This document shows, in pieces, positions 1 to 12,058 of a stretch of 64,000 nucleotides of DNA. Source of the stretch: Cheilinus undulatus (Eukaryota; Chordata; Actinopteri; Labriformes; Labridae); contig NC_054885.1 of the NCBI RefSeq assembly GCF_018320785.1, forward strand, positions 8,940,921 to 9,004,920. Direction: 5' to 3'. Position 1 is the first letter of the stretch, and each line of letters starts with the position of its first letter. The translations under genes and the position numbers were made by a program. The notes below the pieces were generated by a model. It saw only the letters and a program-made list of their open reading frames with translations, was not told the DNA's origin and searched no databases.

Positions 1-1860
1 ATACACGAGGAGGGAGACAATCAGCCGGGGATCACCAGATGCAGCCACTCAGACAATCGACACAGGTGAAACACATAAGGGTAATCAGGACACGGGGAAA
101 CAGGTACACTGTAAAGAGGATGCTGTAAATGCCTTTGCTGTAGTTTTACTGTATTTCAGTTTACAGCATAATTACTGTATTTTCAATTACAGTATAGTTA
201 CTGTATATATTTATAAATGGTACTGATACTGTATTTCATTTTACAGCATCATTACCGTATTTCTAACAACAGAACTGTATTTAATTTTACAGCTTTATGA
301 CTGTGATTCCTATAACAGTTTACTATCTGTAATGTCATTTACAGTTATTCTACTGTATTTTAAACCATTCTTATTGGGATATTACTAGCAACATAATATG
401 TAAAAAAAAATAAGATCAACCTTTTTTTTACCAACAAATGACAATTACTCAAACATTATTTCTGTCAAAAATGCTTTAATGCATAAATTCATTTGTATAT
501 TAAAACATTTAACATGTAAACATAAAAATAGTGATGCACGATAACTATTTTTTTGAATCAATACTGATAACTGATAATTTCCAACCCCTGATGGCCGATA
601 ACCGATAATAACCGATATATTTTTTCAATTGTTGATTTAAAAAAAAGGAAGTTTATTTGATGTGTTTATGCTCATCTGGGGGTAAGAAGGGGTTAATATG
701 TAGTGAGCAAAGATATTTATAACTAATTTTAACTAATATCACTGGTGTTTTTTCAAAAAACAGAACTATTCTGACTTTATAACTGTTATTATAGTTCATG
801 TTTTTAAGTTAAACATTTGACATTTGACAACAACTGACATAGGTTTCCCCCCATAAAACCAAAAGATAACAGGCTGTTATGCTTAACAAATGGAGATATT
901 TGGAGGTCTGTTTTTGCTGCTTAAGACAAAATTAAAGCGAGCTGATGTTTTACATAAAGATTTAAAAACATGCACTGACATAAGTCATATCAGAAATAGG
1001 TTAAGCATGAAAAGTGGTCTGTGGCTAAATTTTGTTCCTAATGTCGATTGACTGAATGAGTGTGTATGAGTGTGTGTGTGCCTCTCAATAATTCTGCCAG
1101 TCAAAGTCCACGATGTCTCTTATGAGAGATGCCACATGTGGATTCAGGCTGGAGATCTTCCTTTGGACACTTTTTCTGGATGTGCGGCTGACCATGGTCT
1201 TAGCCTGGCATTTGGAGCCTTCAGGGTTTATTCTGAGAATAAACCTGCAATAAAAGAAATGTAATTATTTTCTCACAAGTCCTTTCCACAAATGGTTAAC
1301 ACATATTGTCGTTACTTCTGAGTTTCCACTTTTTTCTGCAGATAATTATCCAGGACTTTACCAGGACATTGTCAGTAATAATTTATGACAGGAAAGCATC
1401 ACACTAATATTCTCTGTGGAAGTGTGTGGGGCTATAAACATGAACTCTTCCAGGCTAATAAAATGAAATGAACCTTCCAATTAATACAACTTGACTCTAC
1501 TAAAACAAGTGTATTAAAACACTGGTTTGGGAATTAATAGAGGGATCACTAAAAAACATCCTGACCAGCTGCAACACTGTGTAGGCTGCATATATGGTTT
1601 GACCTCAAAAAATTTCTAACAAAAGGTTTCTCAGTGGTTTACAGTAGTATCAGATGTACTTAAAAACATACTAAAAGTTTACCAAAGTTTGACCACTAGA
1701 AAGGTGTAATTTTCAAGATGGCAGCCATCAGGTCCTTAAAATGACCATTACTTCTTTGTATTACTCCTAGACCAGGAATACTGGTGCCCGATACATTTTT
1801 TGGTCATGTAATATTCTAATTAGCATTTTTGCATGATAGATAAGTGATTAGAAGTAGAAT
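1..1860. other. gene-free repeat-rich stretch
   Basis: No coding region can be supported here. About 115-365 is an AT-rich stretch built from alternating ACTGTA and TACAGT words, so it is imperfectly palindromic and probably a decayed MITE. About 530-625 has the run of CGATAA words (GATAACCGATAA) seen at the ends of fish hAT-like MITEs. The 64-codon open frame near 1070 has no family resemblance and no splice or promoter context. Confidence 0.5.
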
Positions 1861-2176
1861 TATATATCAAAGCAATTGGTTACAAGCATATTTATGCAAA
1901 AAATAAGTACAGTTTTGCTTAAGTTATTGCATATTTTACCTTTTTCATATCGTTTTTCCGAGTGTTGGTGGTTTTTGTGGTTCACACCAATTCTTTTGAT
2001 TCCAATAAAGAATAAATTCAGTAGAACTGTGTGGTACTGTACACCTCTTTCCACATTATTATGCAAATTATATTTTTCTTTATTTTCCAAAATTATTATG
2101 CAAATGACAGAGTATTTTTCAAGTCATCAGCCGTTAGAGCATAATTCAGATGTTTTTGAACAAACTTCAAAATGAT

Positions 2177-3405
2177 GACCATTATTTTTTCAAAAGTAAA
2201 ACCCCAAAATGCACTGTTCCACATTATCAAACAGGCCACGGGTTTAAGCAATATAGGAAAGAAAAAGCATCCCTGCTGCTGAAAAGTGTCAAATAGTGTA
2301 ATGCCTTGGACAAGGAATGTCTGATTCAGAGCACAGACGGGTTCCTGTAGATAAAGGCATAGTGAGGAAGGTTTCTGACAGGCTAATTCATGGGATTAAG
2401 AGAGCAGCTGCTAAAATGTCATTACAAAGCAGCAAACAGGTATTTGGAGCTGCTGGTGCCTCTGGAGTCCCACCAACCTCAAGGTGTAGGATCCTCCAGA
2501 AGCTTGCAGTCGTGTATAAACCTACTATTCAGCCACCCCTAACCAGTGCTCACAAGCAGAAATGGTTGCAGTGGGCCCAGAAATACATGAAGACTCATTG
2601 TCAAACAGTCTTCTTGACTGATGAGTGCCGTGCAACCCTGGATGGTTCAGATGGAGGAGTAGTGGATGGTTGGTGGATGGCCACCATGTCCCAATAAGGC
2701 TGTGACGTCAGCAAGGAGGGGGCGGAGTCATGCTCTGGGCCGGATTCATGAGGAGAGAGCTGGTAGGCCCCTTCAGGGTCCCTGAAGGTGTGAAAATGAC
2801 CTTGGCAAAGTAAATATAGTTTCTGACTGACCACTTTCTTCCATGGTACAAAAAGAAGAACCGTGCCTTCTGTAGCAAAATGATCTTCATGCATGACAAA
2901 GCTCCATCTCATGCTGCAAAGAAGTCCTCTGTGTCACTGGCCGCTATGGGCATAAAAGGAGAGAAACTCATGGTGTGGCCCCCATCCTCCCCTGACCTTT
3001 AACCCTACTGAGAACCTTTGGAGCATCCTCAAGCTAAAGATCTATGAGGATAGGAGGCAGTTCACATCAAAACAGCAGCTCTGGGAGGATATTCTGACAT
3101 CCTGCAAAGAAATCCAAGCAGAAACTCTCCAAAAATTCACAACTTCAATGGATGCAAGAATAGTGAAGGTGATATCAAAGAAGGGCTCCTATGTTAACAT
3201 GGAACTTGGCCTGTTAAGATGTTTTTGATTGAAATAGCTTTGATTATAGTAAATATGACCTCCTAATGCTGCAAATTCAACAAACAACCATTGATTTTCT
3301 TTTTCTTCTTTACAACCTATAAAATGTTTTGAAACTCTGTTGTGCTTAATAATGTGGAACAGGGCATTTTGAGGTTTTTATTTTTTTTTAAAGTAATGGC
3401 CAGGC
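2177..3405 (+). mobile_element. decayed Tc1/mariner-like DNA transposon
   Basis: The two ends form an inverted repeat of about 50 bp. The left end (2177-2228) contains CACTGTTCCACATTAT and the right end (3350-3405) contains the near-complement ATAATGTGGAACAGGGCA. Between them lies a transposase reading frame in the forward direction that is open at first and then drifts through other frames to about 3230. Length (about 1.2 kb) and layout fit a Tc1-like element. The copy is inactive. Further relics of the same kind with TTATTATGCAAAT words flank it on both sides (about 2030-2110 and 3960-4060). Confidence 0.75.
2317..2697 (+). pseudogene. Tc1-like transposase, N-terminal fragment
   Basis: The 126-residue open frame has a DNA-binding N-terminal half followed by the start of the catalytic core. 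The residues KWLQWAQKYMK and the following TDECRATLDG stretch match the Tc1-family region around the first catalytic aspartate. Downstream, in other frames, pieces of the same protein can be read, including a PWYKKKN stretch and a HDKAPSHAAK stretch (a form of the family's second catalytic Asp segment). The gene is therefore broken by several frame changes and stops. It cannot make a working transposase. Confidence 0.75.
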
Positions 3406-3949
3406 CAGTAGAAGAACAAAAGCTTTCAGATTGAATGCCTTAGATTGAAGCTTTGCAAAAAGGATCTGCCTAATGCCAGACATTGAATCTGGTCAATCCA
3501 ACAGCTTTGTAAAGTCAAAACAAATATGCACAACCCAAAGACAAACTGGGCAGAATAATGGATTAAATACATGAAAAAGTAACTAAATAAAAGATAACTT
3601 CAATAGCAAAACTAACACTTAAAATTACGATAAAAAAATGTACCTTGACTACCCAAACAGATTACTTATCAGTGCATTACCCCCAACACTGGTGTCCAGG
3701 TATTCATGCATCAAAAAGGTGAAACCTGGGGTCTTCCTCATGGCAGAGGGAAAACAAGCTCCAGATCAGTTGAGGAGAGAGGATGCAAGGATATGCAAAA
3801 AAAAAAGGGAAGAAAAGAAAAAAATCCATGAAGTTAGAAAGCCCCCTGGTGTCAAACCTGCAGCTAATGTATCAAAGACTGTAGCTGCTGTAGATGACAT
3901 AAATATCAGTCAATAGGAGTTTTTTTCTCAAAAATTATGCTGTATTCTG

Positions 3950-4860
3950 AATTTTATTTGACCAAATTACCAATGATGACAAGGGCATTTTGATGCAAAA
4001 TAATTTAAAATGCAGTGTCCCAAATGATTATGCAAAACAGAGTTTCCAAACACTCTATAGTTTTTAAAGGATTGAAAACAGAAATCAGTTGTAATTTTCT
4101 CAAATCAAAGCTATCTCAATCAAAAACATCAACACATCAAGTTACATACAGTAATCATCAACACAAGAGCCCTTATTTGATATCACCTTACAATGCTCTC
4201 ATCTATTGAACAATGTCTCGTTTCTGTCTGCATTTCTTTCGAGGATGCCAGAATTGCCTCCCAGGCATGGTTCTTCTTTAAATACCATGGCAGGAAATGG
4301 GGAGTTAGGAACCCCACATATTTTGCTGAGATCATTTTGACACCTTCAGGCACCTTAAAGGGGGCTACCAAATCATTTCCAATGATTCCACCCTGACACA
4401 TCTCCCCACCACCTCCCTGCAGACGTCGCAGCCTTGTCGGGACATGGTGGCCATCCACCAACCATCCACTACTCCATCCATCTGGACCATCCAGGTTGCA
4501 CAGCACTCATCAATAAACAAAACTGTTTGGAAACAAGTCTTCATGTATTTCTAGACCCTCTTGCAACTGTTTCTGCTTGTGTGTGGATAATTTTACTGTT
4601 ATGCACGGTTCTTCTTTTTGTACCATAGAAGAAAGTGGTCAGTCAAAAACTCTATATACTTTGCTGAGGTCATTTCAAAACCTTCACAGACACTAAAGGG
4701 GCCTACCAGCTCTCTCCCCATGATTCCAGCCCTAAACAAGGCTCCACCAACTCCTTGCTGACATTGCAGCCTTGATGGGACATGGTGGCCATCCACCAAC
4801 CATCCAGAACTAGCGTGGCATTCATCAGTGGTTTAAACTGAGCCCCTCTATGACCAGAAA
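3950..4860 (-). mobile_element. two partial Tc1-like transposon copies, tandem
   Basis: Two pieces of the same transposase segment lie head-to-tail on the minus strand, at 4183-4506 and 4599-4799. Both carry the VDGHHVP(T/S)RL segment and the KYxxFLTxHFLxWYxKKN segment, so they are two copies of the same middle portion and not one gene in two parts. Terminal-repeat-like sequence lies near 4005-4040. Each is truncated. They are related to the element at 2177-3405 but lie in the opposite orientation. Confidence 0.7.
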
Positions 4861-6130
4861 CAACTTAACCTTGAACGTCCCTCTATAGAAGCTGCACATC
4901 AATTATTCAGACTGACAGATGAATTTATAATATCCTCGCCTCCCCGACTCCACATTAGAAGAATATCTCTCTTACTTGTGATTTAAACATCGAGTGAAAT
5001 GACATGCAGCTCACATGGTGATGAGCCGTCAAACTTCAGCTGCCACAAAGTTGGTGTCGTATGAAGTCTGTCTTCAGGCGAAGAGGGGAACTGTCATTTT
5101 GTCAGACTCCTCTCATAAATCGAGATGTTTTCAAAGGGAAAAATGTGTTTTTGACACTTTTAACTAACCTAAAGTTGTGAAGCGAATGCAGCGAGGAATG
5201 TTTGGCATAAATGTATACAAATGTGTAAGTCACAAATAACAGCGAGCGGATAACAGCTCATGCATCTCTGAAATAAAACAACCCCCCCCCCCATTAACAT
5301 GCCCCTGCCTTTAACATCCACCTCCAAATGTCTGAATACACAATAACCCCATGACTGCTCTCACACTGTCTCTCACAAAGATGACTTTTGCAGTGTTATG
5401 AACGGTGCGCCACATGAGCGACCAACACCACCACCCAAGACCGCTAATGAGGTCCCATGATGCTCTGCCAGCTGGTTCTTGAAACATACGGTCTAAGGTT
5501 AGAGCTGATTGGCTGCCGGAAAAGCATACATTTGACCCTCTCCGCCCTTCTCAGTGGCTCACGGTGACCTGTGAGGCTGAATCAAATCTGTCTGGTGACC
5601 ATTAGTGGAGGACGCTCACAGCTGAGGCGTACCCATGGAGGCGTTATTAACAGGAGGATGTAAATGAGGAATTTACTGATTGTCAGTCAGGAGTGACAGA
5701 GTTTAAAAACCACATAGGAAACCATTTATTTTATGTTCCACCATTAGGGTCTGGTAGTGTCACAACCTCAACTATGGAGCACCTAGGTTACGAAAGTTGT
5801 CCTGCACAATATTTGCCTTTATTCAATTGAGTTTTAAAAAATAAATCTATAAACTATCTTCCTCTGCCTCTGATTGGCTCTGTCTTAGCTGACCAATCCA
5901 ACATACACATGCAATGGGTGTTAACCAATCAGTGGCAGAGTAGGACATTAGGGATGAAAATAAGGAACAAATTGCGTCCTGTAATGACCTTAATTGGGAC
6001 GCAGCATTTAAATGTCAAATACGGGACAAGTCCAATTTAAAGGGACATTTGGCAACCCTAGCTTAGACACAACCTTTGTGCGGGTTTGAAAAAAAACCAA
6101 CAAGGAGGGAAGTACAAGATAAACAGCAGT
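4861..6130. other. intergenic, no gene seen
   Basis: I find no supportable gene. A run of 12 C lies at about 5281-5292. Two CCAAT-like words (about 5870-5935) and AT-rich sequence follow. The stretch lies downstream of the coiled-coil gene on the minus strand, so its last part may hold that gene's 3' end. Confidence 0.5.
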
Positions 6131-6149
6131 GATCATTACCTCACAAGTT

Positions 6150-6230
6150 TTTATTGTTTCATTTTTATTGACAAGTTTAAATGTGAAATCAAAAGCTGAA
6201 TGAGAATCTTGTATTTTTTTTTTTTTTATT
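6150..6230 (-). promoter_or_regulatory. candidate polyadenylation signals and A-tract
   Basis: On the minus strand AATAAA occurs at 6225-6230, 6164-6169 and 6150-6155, 30-110 bp past the stop codon of the coiled-coil gene. The first runs straight into 14 A residues (6214-6227). Either the later AATAAA copies serve as normal signals, or the A-tract is the remains of a retrocopied poly(A) tail. The sequence does not decide between them. Confidence 0.45.
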
Positions 6231-6260
6231 CAGAAAAGTTAAAAGAAAGAGAGGTGGAGG

Positions 6261-8474
6261 TCACTGGTGGAGGTTGTTGGAGGATGAGGAGGGGGCTTCA
6301 GAACCTTTTTTGAAAAGACTTAGAAACCTTTTCCTCCAAGATGTCCTCTTTCTCCTCTGAGTCTCCTCCAGCTGATCTTCCAGCTTTTTCACTCTCTCTG
6401 TTAAACGATCAGAGGTCTGAGCTCTCTCCCTATCCCTCTCCTCCAGAGTCTGTTTGATAATGTTGACAGACTCCAGGAGAGAGGTTTTCTCCTGCTGCCA
6501 GTCCATGTGACGTTTCTCCAGCTCCTCTTGGGCCTGCTTCAGTGCGGCCTTCAGGCTGGAGGTCTCTGTGAGGAACTGTGATCGCTCCTCCTCCCAGTGC
6601 TGTCTCTGCTCTGTCAGGTCCATCTGGATCTGAGTCAGCTCCTCCTGCATCCTGGTGGTCTTGATGTTCTGATCATCCAAGAGCATTGAGCGTTCCTCCT
6701 CCCACTGTTGTCGCTGTCTTTCTTTGTCTTTTTGAGCCTGGCTCAGAGCAGTCTCCATCTTTAAACTTTCCTCTCGGTGTTTAGCCAGGAGACTGGCTCT
6801 CTCCTCGCCCCACTGGCATCTGAGGCTCCTAATGGTTTCCTGGTCCTGTGCAAACTGCAGTGCCTCCGTCTGAGTAGCAACCAACTGAAACCTCTCCTTC
6901 TCCCAAGAGCAGGTTTTGTTAAGCAGCTCCTGTTTGGCGTCATTCAGGGCTGCCTCCATCCTGCTGGTAGTCTCCTGATGCTCCTCCAGGAGTCGGGACT
7001 TCTCCTCCTTCCATTTCTGTCTCTGGAGCTTCTGGTCTTTTTTAGCCTGCTCCATAGAGGCCTTTATCTTTGTGATCTCCTCCTGTCCATCTGAGACCAG
7101 GCGGGATCGCTCCTCCTCCCACTGGCGGTTTTTTTGCTCCAGTTCTTCTTGGGCTTGATTCAGAGCCGCCTTGAGAGTGCCGGTTTCTCTAGAAAACTCG
7201 GCTTGGAGGAGAGACTTTTCCTCCTCCAGTTGTCTAATTTTGCTTTCCAGGCCCTTGATGTTTGGAGCAGGGATGTTGGCTCCTGCCAGGACACTTGGTC
7301 CAGAGTCCTCTTCTTGTTGAGTGAGGAACTCCTCTTTGACTCTCTGCTTTTCAGTGTCACTTTTAAGAGCAGCCTCATTTCTCCTCACTTCCACTTCTGC
7401 GTTCTCCTTTAACCTCAAACGCTTGTTTGGAGTTTGGAAGCCGAACTCTAAGTCTGCAGGGACCTCTTCCTCTGTATCCGAGGGAAGGATGACAGCAGGC
7501 CTGGTCTTTGGGACGTTCTTGCTGTTGTCCTTGACGCTCCTCTTCTTGGTTTTACCACCTTTGGCCAATGATTTTTTGACCTCATGGCTCTGGTGGTCAG
7601 ACCGCTCTGACTTTTTCCCTGCAGCAGCAGACTCCAGATCTCCTAGATTTTCTGCAGCCTGTGGTTTTACTGCAGACACTTTCTCAGGCTGGTCTTCAGG
7701 AAGGATTTCAGGTAATTCTGGTTTCTGTTCCACAGATCCTGCACGCTGTGGATCTGGAGCCACTGCGCTGTTATCTTGAGCGTCCAGATCTTTGTTCCCT
7801 TCCTCCTCCTGTTGAGTGGGCTCTGCTTGTACGTTTGGTACCTTGTCTAATTCCAACAAGACTGGACGCCTACTTGACCATGTGAAGCCCATATCATTGA
7901 GGTCTTCATTGTAGTCATCATCCAGACCAGCAGGGTGACCCGTTTCCTTGTGGCTTGGCTGCCATGGGAACATTTCCAATTCCTCGACATATGCCGACTT
8001 CTTCTTCTTCCTCCTCTTTTTCTTTTGTTTGATGTTATAAATATCCACGGATGTGGACTCTGCAGCAACAGACTGTGGTTCTTCCTGAGTCTCTGCAGAT
8101 TCTGGTTTCTCCTCAGCTGCGGGCTCAGGTGAGTCTTTCACAGCTGGCAGAATAGACTCTGTAGGCTGTAGAGCTGGAGTCTCGGCATTTTTTACATCCA
8201 GGACATTTTCTTTAACATCTTGTTGCTTTAGTGGCCTTTTTGGCCGCTCACTCAGCAACTCTGGAAACTCAGAGATGTCCATTTTCACTTGGGCCTCTTC
8301 TGCTGTTCTTTTGGGCATTTCAAAACCCAGATCTCTGAGGTCGTTATCATTTTGCTCCATACCGGCAGGAAAACAGCCTCTGATTTTAGACCGCATATCC
8401 CAGTCGGTCATGATCACACTCTTCCCGGTCTTGTTGCGACCTTTCTTGGAGTTTTTTGTAGAAGTCGTCTCCAT
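6261..8474 (-). CDS. single-exon long coiled-coil protein, unrecognised
   Basis: I do not recognise this gene. It is one open frame of 737 codons. I start at ATG 8474, which has G at -3 and +4; the frame stays open 14 codons further up, but only to a GTG at 8516. The N-terminal half (residues 1-380) is low-complexity and charged, with a KKKRRKKKK basic block that could be a nuclear signal. It has three spaced copies of a short motif of the type DL-x(1-2)-(L/M/F)GF: NDLRDLGFEMPKR, EDLNDMGFTW and ADLEFGFQTP. The C-terminal half is a long coiled coil made of about seven repeats of mostly 36 residues, each opening with a form of WEEERSxL. It ends in a basic, amphipathic WRKRFLSLFKKG segment that might bind membrane or a partner. 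No intron is visible, so a retrogene origin is possible. Function unknown. Confidence 0.8.
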   Translation of the reverse strand: METTSTKNSKKGRNKTGKSVIMTDWDMRSKIRGCFPAGMEQNDNDLRDLGFEMPKRTAEEAQVKMDISEFPELLSERPKRPLKQQDVKENVLDVKNAETPALQPTESILPAVKDSPEPAAEEKPESAETQEEPQSVAAESTSVDIYNIKQKKKRRKKKKSAYVEELEMFPWQPSHKETGHPAGLDDDYNEDLNDMGFTWSSRRPVLLELDKVPNVQAEPTQQEEEGNKDLDAQDNSAVAPDPQRAGSVEQKPELPEILPEDQPEKVSAVKPQAAENLGDLESAAAGKKSERSDHQSHEVKKSLAKGGKTKKRSVKDNSKNVPKTRPAVILPSDTEEEVPADLEFGFQTPNKRLRLKENAEVEVRRNEAALKSDTEKQRVKEEFLTQQEEDSGPSVLAGANIPAPNIKGLESKIRQLEEEKSLLQAEFSRETGTLKAALNQAQEELEQKNRQWEEERSRLVSDGQEEITKIKASMEQAKKDQKLQRQKWKEEKSRLLEEHQETTSRMEAALNDAKQELLNKTCSWEKERFQLVATQTEALQFAQDQETIRSLRCQWGEERASLLAKHREESLKMETALSQAQKDKERQRQQWEEERSMLLDDQNIKTTRMQEELTQIQMDLTEQRQHWEEERSQFLTETSSLKAALKQAQEELEKRHMDWQQEKTSLLESVNIIKQTLEERDRERAQTSDRLTERVKKLEDQLEETQRRKRTSWRKRFLSLFKKGSEAPSSSSNNLHQ

Positions 8475-8519
8475 TTCTTCAAGCGTCTTCGAAAATGTGG
8501 GAGCCGAATAAATCACTAA

Positions 8520-9925
8520 TTGCTCTCGTAGCTGGACAATAAATGAGTGCTCAGTAGTGCATTAACTGGACTTTATCAACACTATGTACGACATCACAGA
8601 AGTCTATGAGGTCATAGAACACGGAATGGTCCATTCGGGTACAGACAGCTGATGCCATGGCAACCTGCCTGCAACATAACATTCTTCCCATAAAGGTTTT
8701 GCAATTGACTTGTTATTGATTGGTTGATGGTTTGATTCAAACATCTTTTGTTTCCAATGTTGTTTTAATGTTATGAATGTTAAGTTTAAAATCTGCACGG
8801 CAACAAGACTGATTCAGAACAACTCAGAGTGAAGCTAGAGCTGTGTGAACTGAGCCGTCACGGCTCGAAGCAGGCCTGCTGTCTGTGTTTCCTGCTGTTT
8901 ATCTCTCAAGTTTTTAAGACATTGCAAGCAAATAAATATGAATTTAGAAGTGGGAATTGTCTGGTAAAGCAGCACGTTTTTGTTCAGAGTTCTACCTAAA
9001 TCCAATAAAGTTGGGGCACTGTGTAAAATGTTAATAAAAGCAGAATACGGTGATCTACAAAGGATTTTGCAAAGGATCTGAATATTTATTTCAGTGGGAT
9101 ATTTCAGGATTTCATATTTTTAAATTTGCAAAAAAATCTAAAATTCTGTTGTCACCTTCATGATGAGGTACTAAGGACTTAAATACTACTTTAGTCAAAA
9201 AACACACTGAATTTAATCATGGTGTTTTTGATCAGATTAGTGTACTTTTGTTATATTACACAGCTTCAAATAAAATAAAATGTTTTCGAGCATCAATCAC
9301 CATTTATTTTTCTTCTATTTAAGTTGATTTTATTCAAAGACAATACACTGCTAGTTGAGAACATCAATCTTTCAGTCTTTCCTTCACTTTAAATCACAAC
9401 TTATAACAGAAAAGTCAGCACAGTTTGGACTAAAATATTTGCCTTATGTCCATTTAAATACTAAGATAGATAATAATCACATTTCTAAAATGCTGAATGT
9501 AGGGATCAGTGCTTGACATTGACACCTGCCAACTAGCCAAATGCGGGTAGATGTCGGCCGCGGCGGGTAGCAGCGTGACTCTAACTAGCCACGATGGCGG
9601 GTTGACTTTATCAGTGTCACAACTTATGCTTCACTCTGAATGTGCTGTCAGTTAGCCCTTATGATTTAGGCTCGTTACAGAGAGGCTGTTCGGCACATAA
9701 AAGCTCAAATTTCCCTCCAAAATAACTGAAAAGTGGCTGGTCTCTTCATCCATTCGTGCGTATTTTACGCAGCGCCAAGGGCTTTGATGCTGCATGACAC
9801 ACACGAACGCGACACTCACAGACATATACGGACACACATCAGGATTATAGTCCCATAAAGGTTAAATAAAATAAATAAATCAAAACAGGATTCATATTCA
9901 GTTTTATTAAGTGAGGCAAAGACTT
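8520..9925. other. intergenic with repeat remnants
   Basis: The first 200 bp upstream of the coiled-coil gene would hold its promoter; no clear TATA box is seen. About 8995-9320 matches the AAAGTTGGGGCAC end and adjoining AT-rich sequence of the transposon found again at 51.29-53.28 kb, so it is a truncated copy. About 9510-9610 is GC-rich and looks like part of an older repeat. No gene is supported. Confidence 0.4.
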
Positions 9926-9927
9926 AC

Positions 9928-11584
9928 CAGTGTGTGAGCTCCAGTGCCGTGGACACAGTCTCCTCGTACTCGAACACAGAAGCATCCAAAACACCGACAG
10001 AGCCGAGCCTCTGTGATACCCAGGAGCTTCTCTAAAGCACACGTCACCTTTCACTTGATGCTCGCCATCCACTTTATAGCAGACAGTAAATTTTCACCTG
10101 AAAGGAGCACACTTATAGCAGATCCTGAAAACACTCTAACCTGTCTAAAACCATCAGGTAGATTCTGTCTTACCAAACATCATCAGTCTCAGCGTGGCTG
10201 GTAGAGTCATGTCTCTCTCCATGGATGGCTCTGTTGTAGTCAGCTGTGAAACACAAATAAATCCAAGGATTATTACATGTTTAAAAAAAATGATAAACTT
10301 TATACTGTACATCACATAATTCAGTATACTTACATCAGCCAAAATGAAGATGAAGTCTGCTTTTTTAAGGAAGTGCTTCATCAGAAGAAGCTCCACAACC
10401 ACAACTCTCTGACTCTGCTCCATGGCTCCTGCGCCAGTGTTCATGCCCTGATGAAGACTCTGAATGATTGTGTTCTCAGTCTGTCTCTGGAGGAAGATTA
10501 TAATGATAGTAAACAGTTAGTATCATTTTCCTTTTTTCCCCATTTGCACTAAATATTTAAAACATTGCAGCATATTGGAGGCTTCAAACCTCACAGTGAG
10601 AAATACTGTTAACTATGCACACAGTTAACACCAGGGGCAGAAAATAAGTGACAAAATTTACAGGTGCCTCTGGAATTAAGTAGCTTTTTGTCTTTGTACT
10701 TTCTGGAGTAGTTTTTTACATGAATAATTTTGCTTTTCTTCTGTTTTTGGATTTATATTGTCTTTGTGATTTTGCACTGCACATAAAGGAAATATACAAT
10801 TTTACTATATTTAAAAAAAAAAGTGCTCAATACATTGAGAAACTATTAGTAAATGTTAACTTAGACTAGCAAGTAAAACTTGTCACATGGAGTTTATATT
10901 TTACAGAAATCACTCTTTTTCTCATGCAGAGTTAATATTTAACACCAAATATTGTCATCTTAAAGAGCTTTTTCAAGAAATTCGGCTTCATTCAGCGTCA
11001 ATTTTTACAGATTGAGGATGATGAGATGTTATATTTTCTTTATTTTCCACTAAAACACAGCATGTAACATTCATTTCACTATAACGTAATAAAACAAATC
11101 AGACACTTAACCAAAGCCCTTACTGTAAGTTACACAAACATAATGAACAACAAACGTTTGCTAAGACTAAAAATCTCCGTTTTAATCCAATGTTCAAACT
11201 AACTCATGACAATAAAGGTCGATTTTTAACTACAGTCATGTTATATTATTTACCTTTTCTCTGATATAAACTATACTTTGCTTTTGATGTGATAAATTTG
11301 ATTTTACTCCGGAATGGCATTTGATGGCAAATTCGTTGTGGTGTACTCGCTGTTTGCATGAGTTTCCTGAGCTGACTGTTAATGAGAGTTAAATTTAGCT
11401 GAAGATGTACATTATAACATGCAGCAACGATGTCCAGAAGTACTTTTAACCTGTTTTTGAAACCACATTTTAGCGTGTTTGGATGCCAAGCGATGATGGT
11501 AGAGTAAACACAAACAACAATTGAAACAAAAAAAAAACAACGACACCGACAAATTAAGGCAGAAAAGTACGCTTTAAATTTCAT
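9928..11584 (-). CDS. possible multi-exon gene, unrecognised, low confidence
   Basis: The minus strand carries several exon-like segments with good splice signals. One is 11254-11584 (ATG at 11584, donor GTAAAT). One is 10334-10486 (acceptor CTTCCTCCAG, donor GTAAGT), exactly 51 open codons including KHFLKKADFIFILAD. One is 10174-10243 (acceptor TTTCACAG, donor GTAAGA). The last ends at donor 9928 (GTAAGT) and reads SVGVLDASVFEYEE in one frame. The phases do not chain cleanly: the best-looking frames of the last two exons do not join the frame of the 51-codon exon. I recognise no family. It may be a diverged host gene, a pseudogene, or part of a mobile element. The GGAAGT word near 11610 could be an ETS-type promoter site. 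Confidence 0.3.
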
Positions 11585-12058
11585 TTTGGCTTAGCACATA
11601 ACATTGGGCGGAAGTTGTGAAGCGGCCTTATTTTCCGCCAGAAATACGCCATCCCTTGGCGTGCAAAGAGCCCATATGAATGCATACTAAAAAAAATAAT
11701 TTAGCTAAATACAAAACTTTATTCGACTATCCATGTTATCACAGGCTGTTCAATTTTTTATGCATGCCTTGTGAGCCATATTATATTTCCTAATATGAAA
11801 ATGTGTTAAAATCTTAAAAACCTTCCATATTGTTTAATTACCTTTTTCTTTTTTTTTTTTTTTTTTGCATTTTCATTCAAGAGGAGCTTCACATTGATTA
11901 TTTAAGTTTGAATATAGCATTAAAACTGTGAAACAAGAGGGGGATCTACGTACGCACATTTTCAGGTTGATTAGGATTTACAAAGGGAGAACTGAGCGAA
12001 TGAGCGTACACAACATTTAAAATATTTGAATTACTTTAACTGCATGTCAATTTTGGAC

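Noticed and set aside
6777-8132. Several plus-strand open frames of 65-152 codons over the coiled-coil gene
   Set aside because: They are antisense shadows, Leu/Ser-rich because they complement Glu/Lys/Arg codons, with no independent support.
8475-8516. 14-codon N-terminal extension of the coiled-coil protein
   Set aside because: It would start at GTG. The ATG at 8474 has a strong context, and a eukaryotic nuclear gene would use it.
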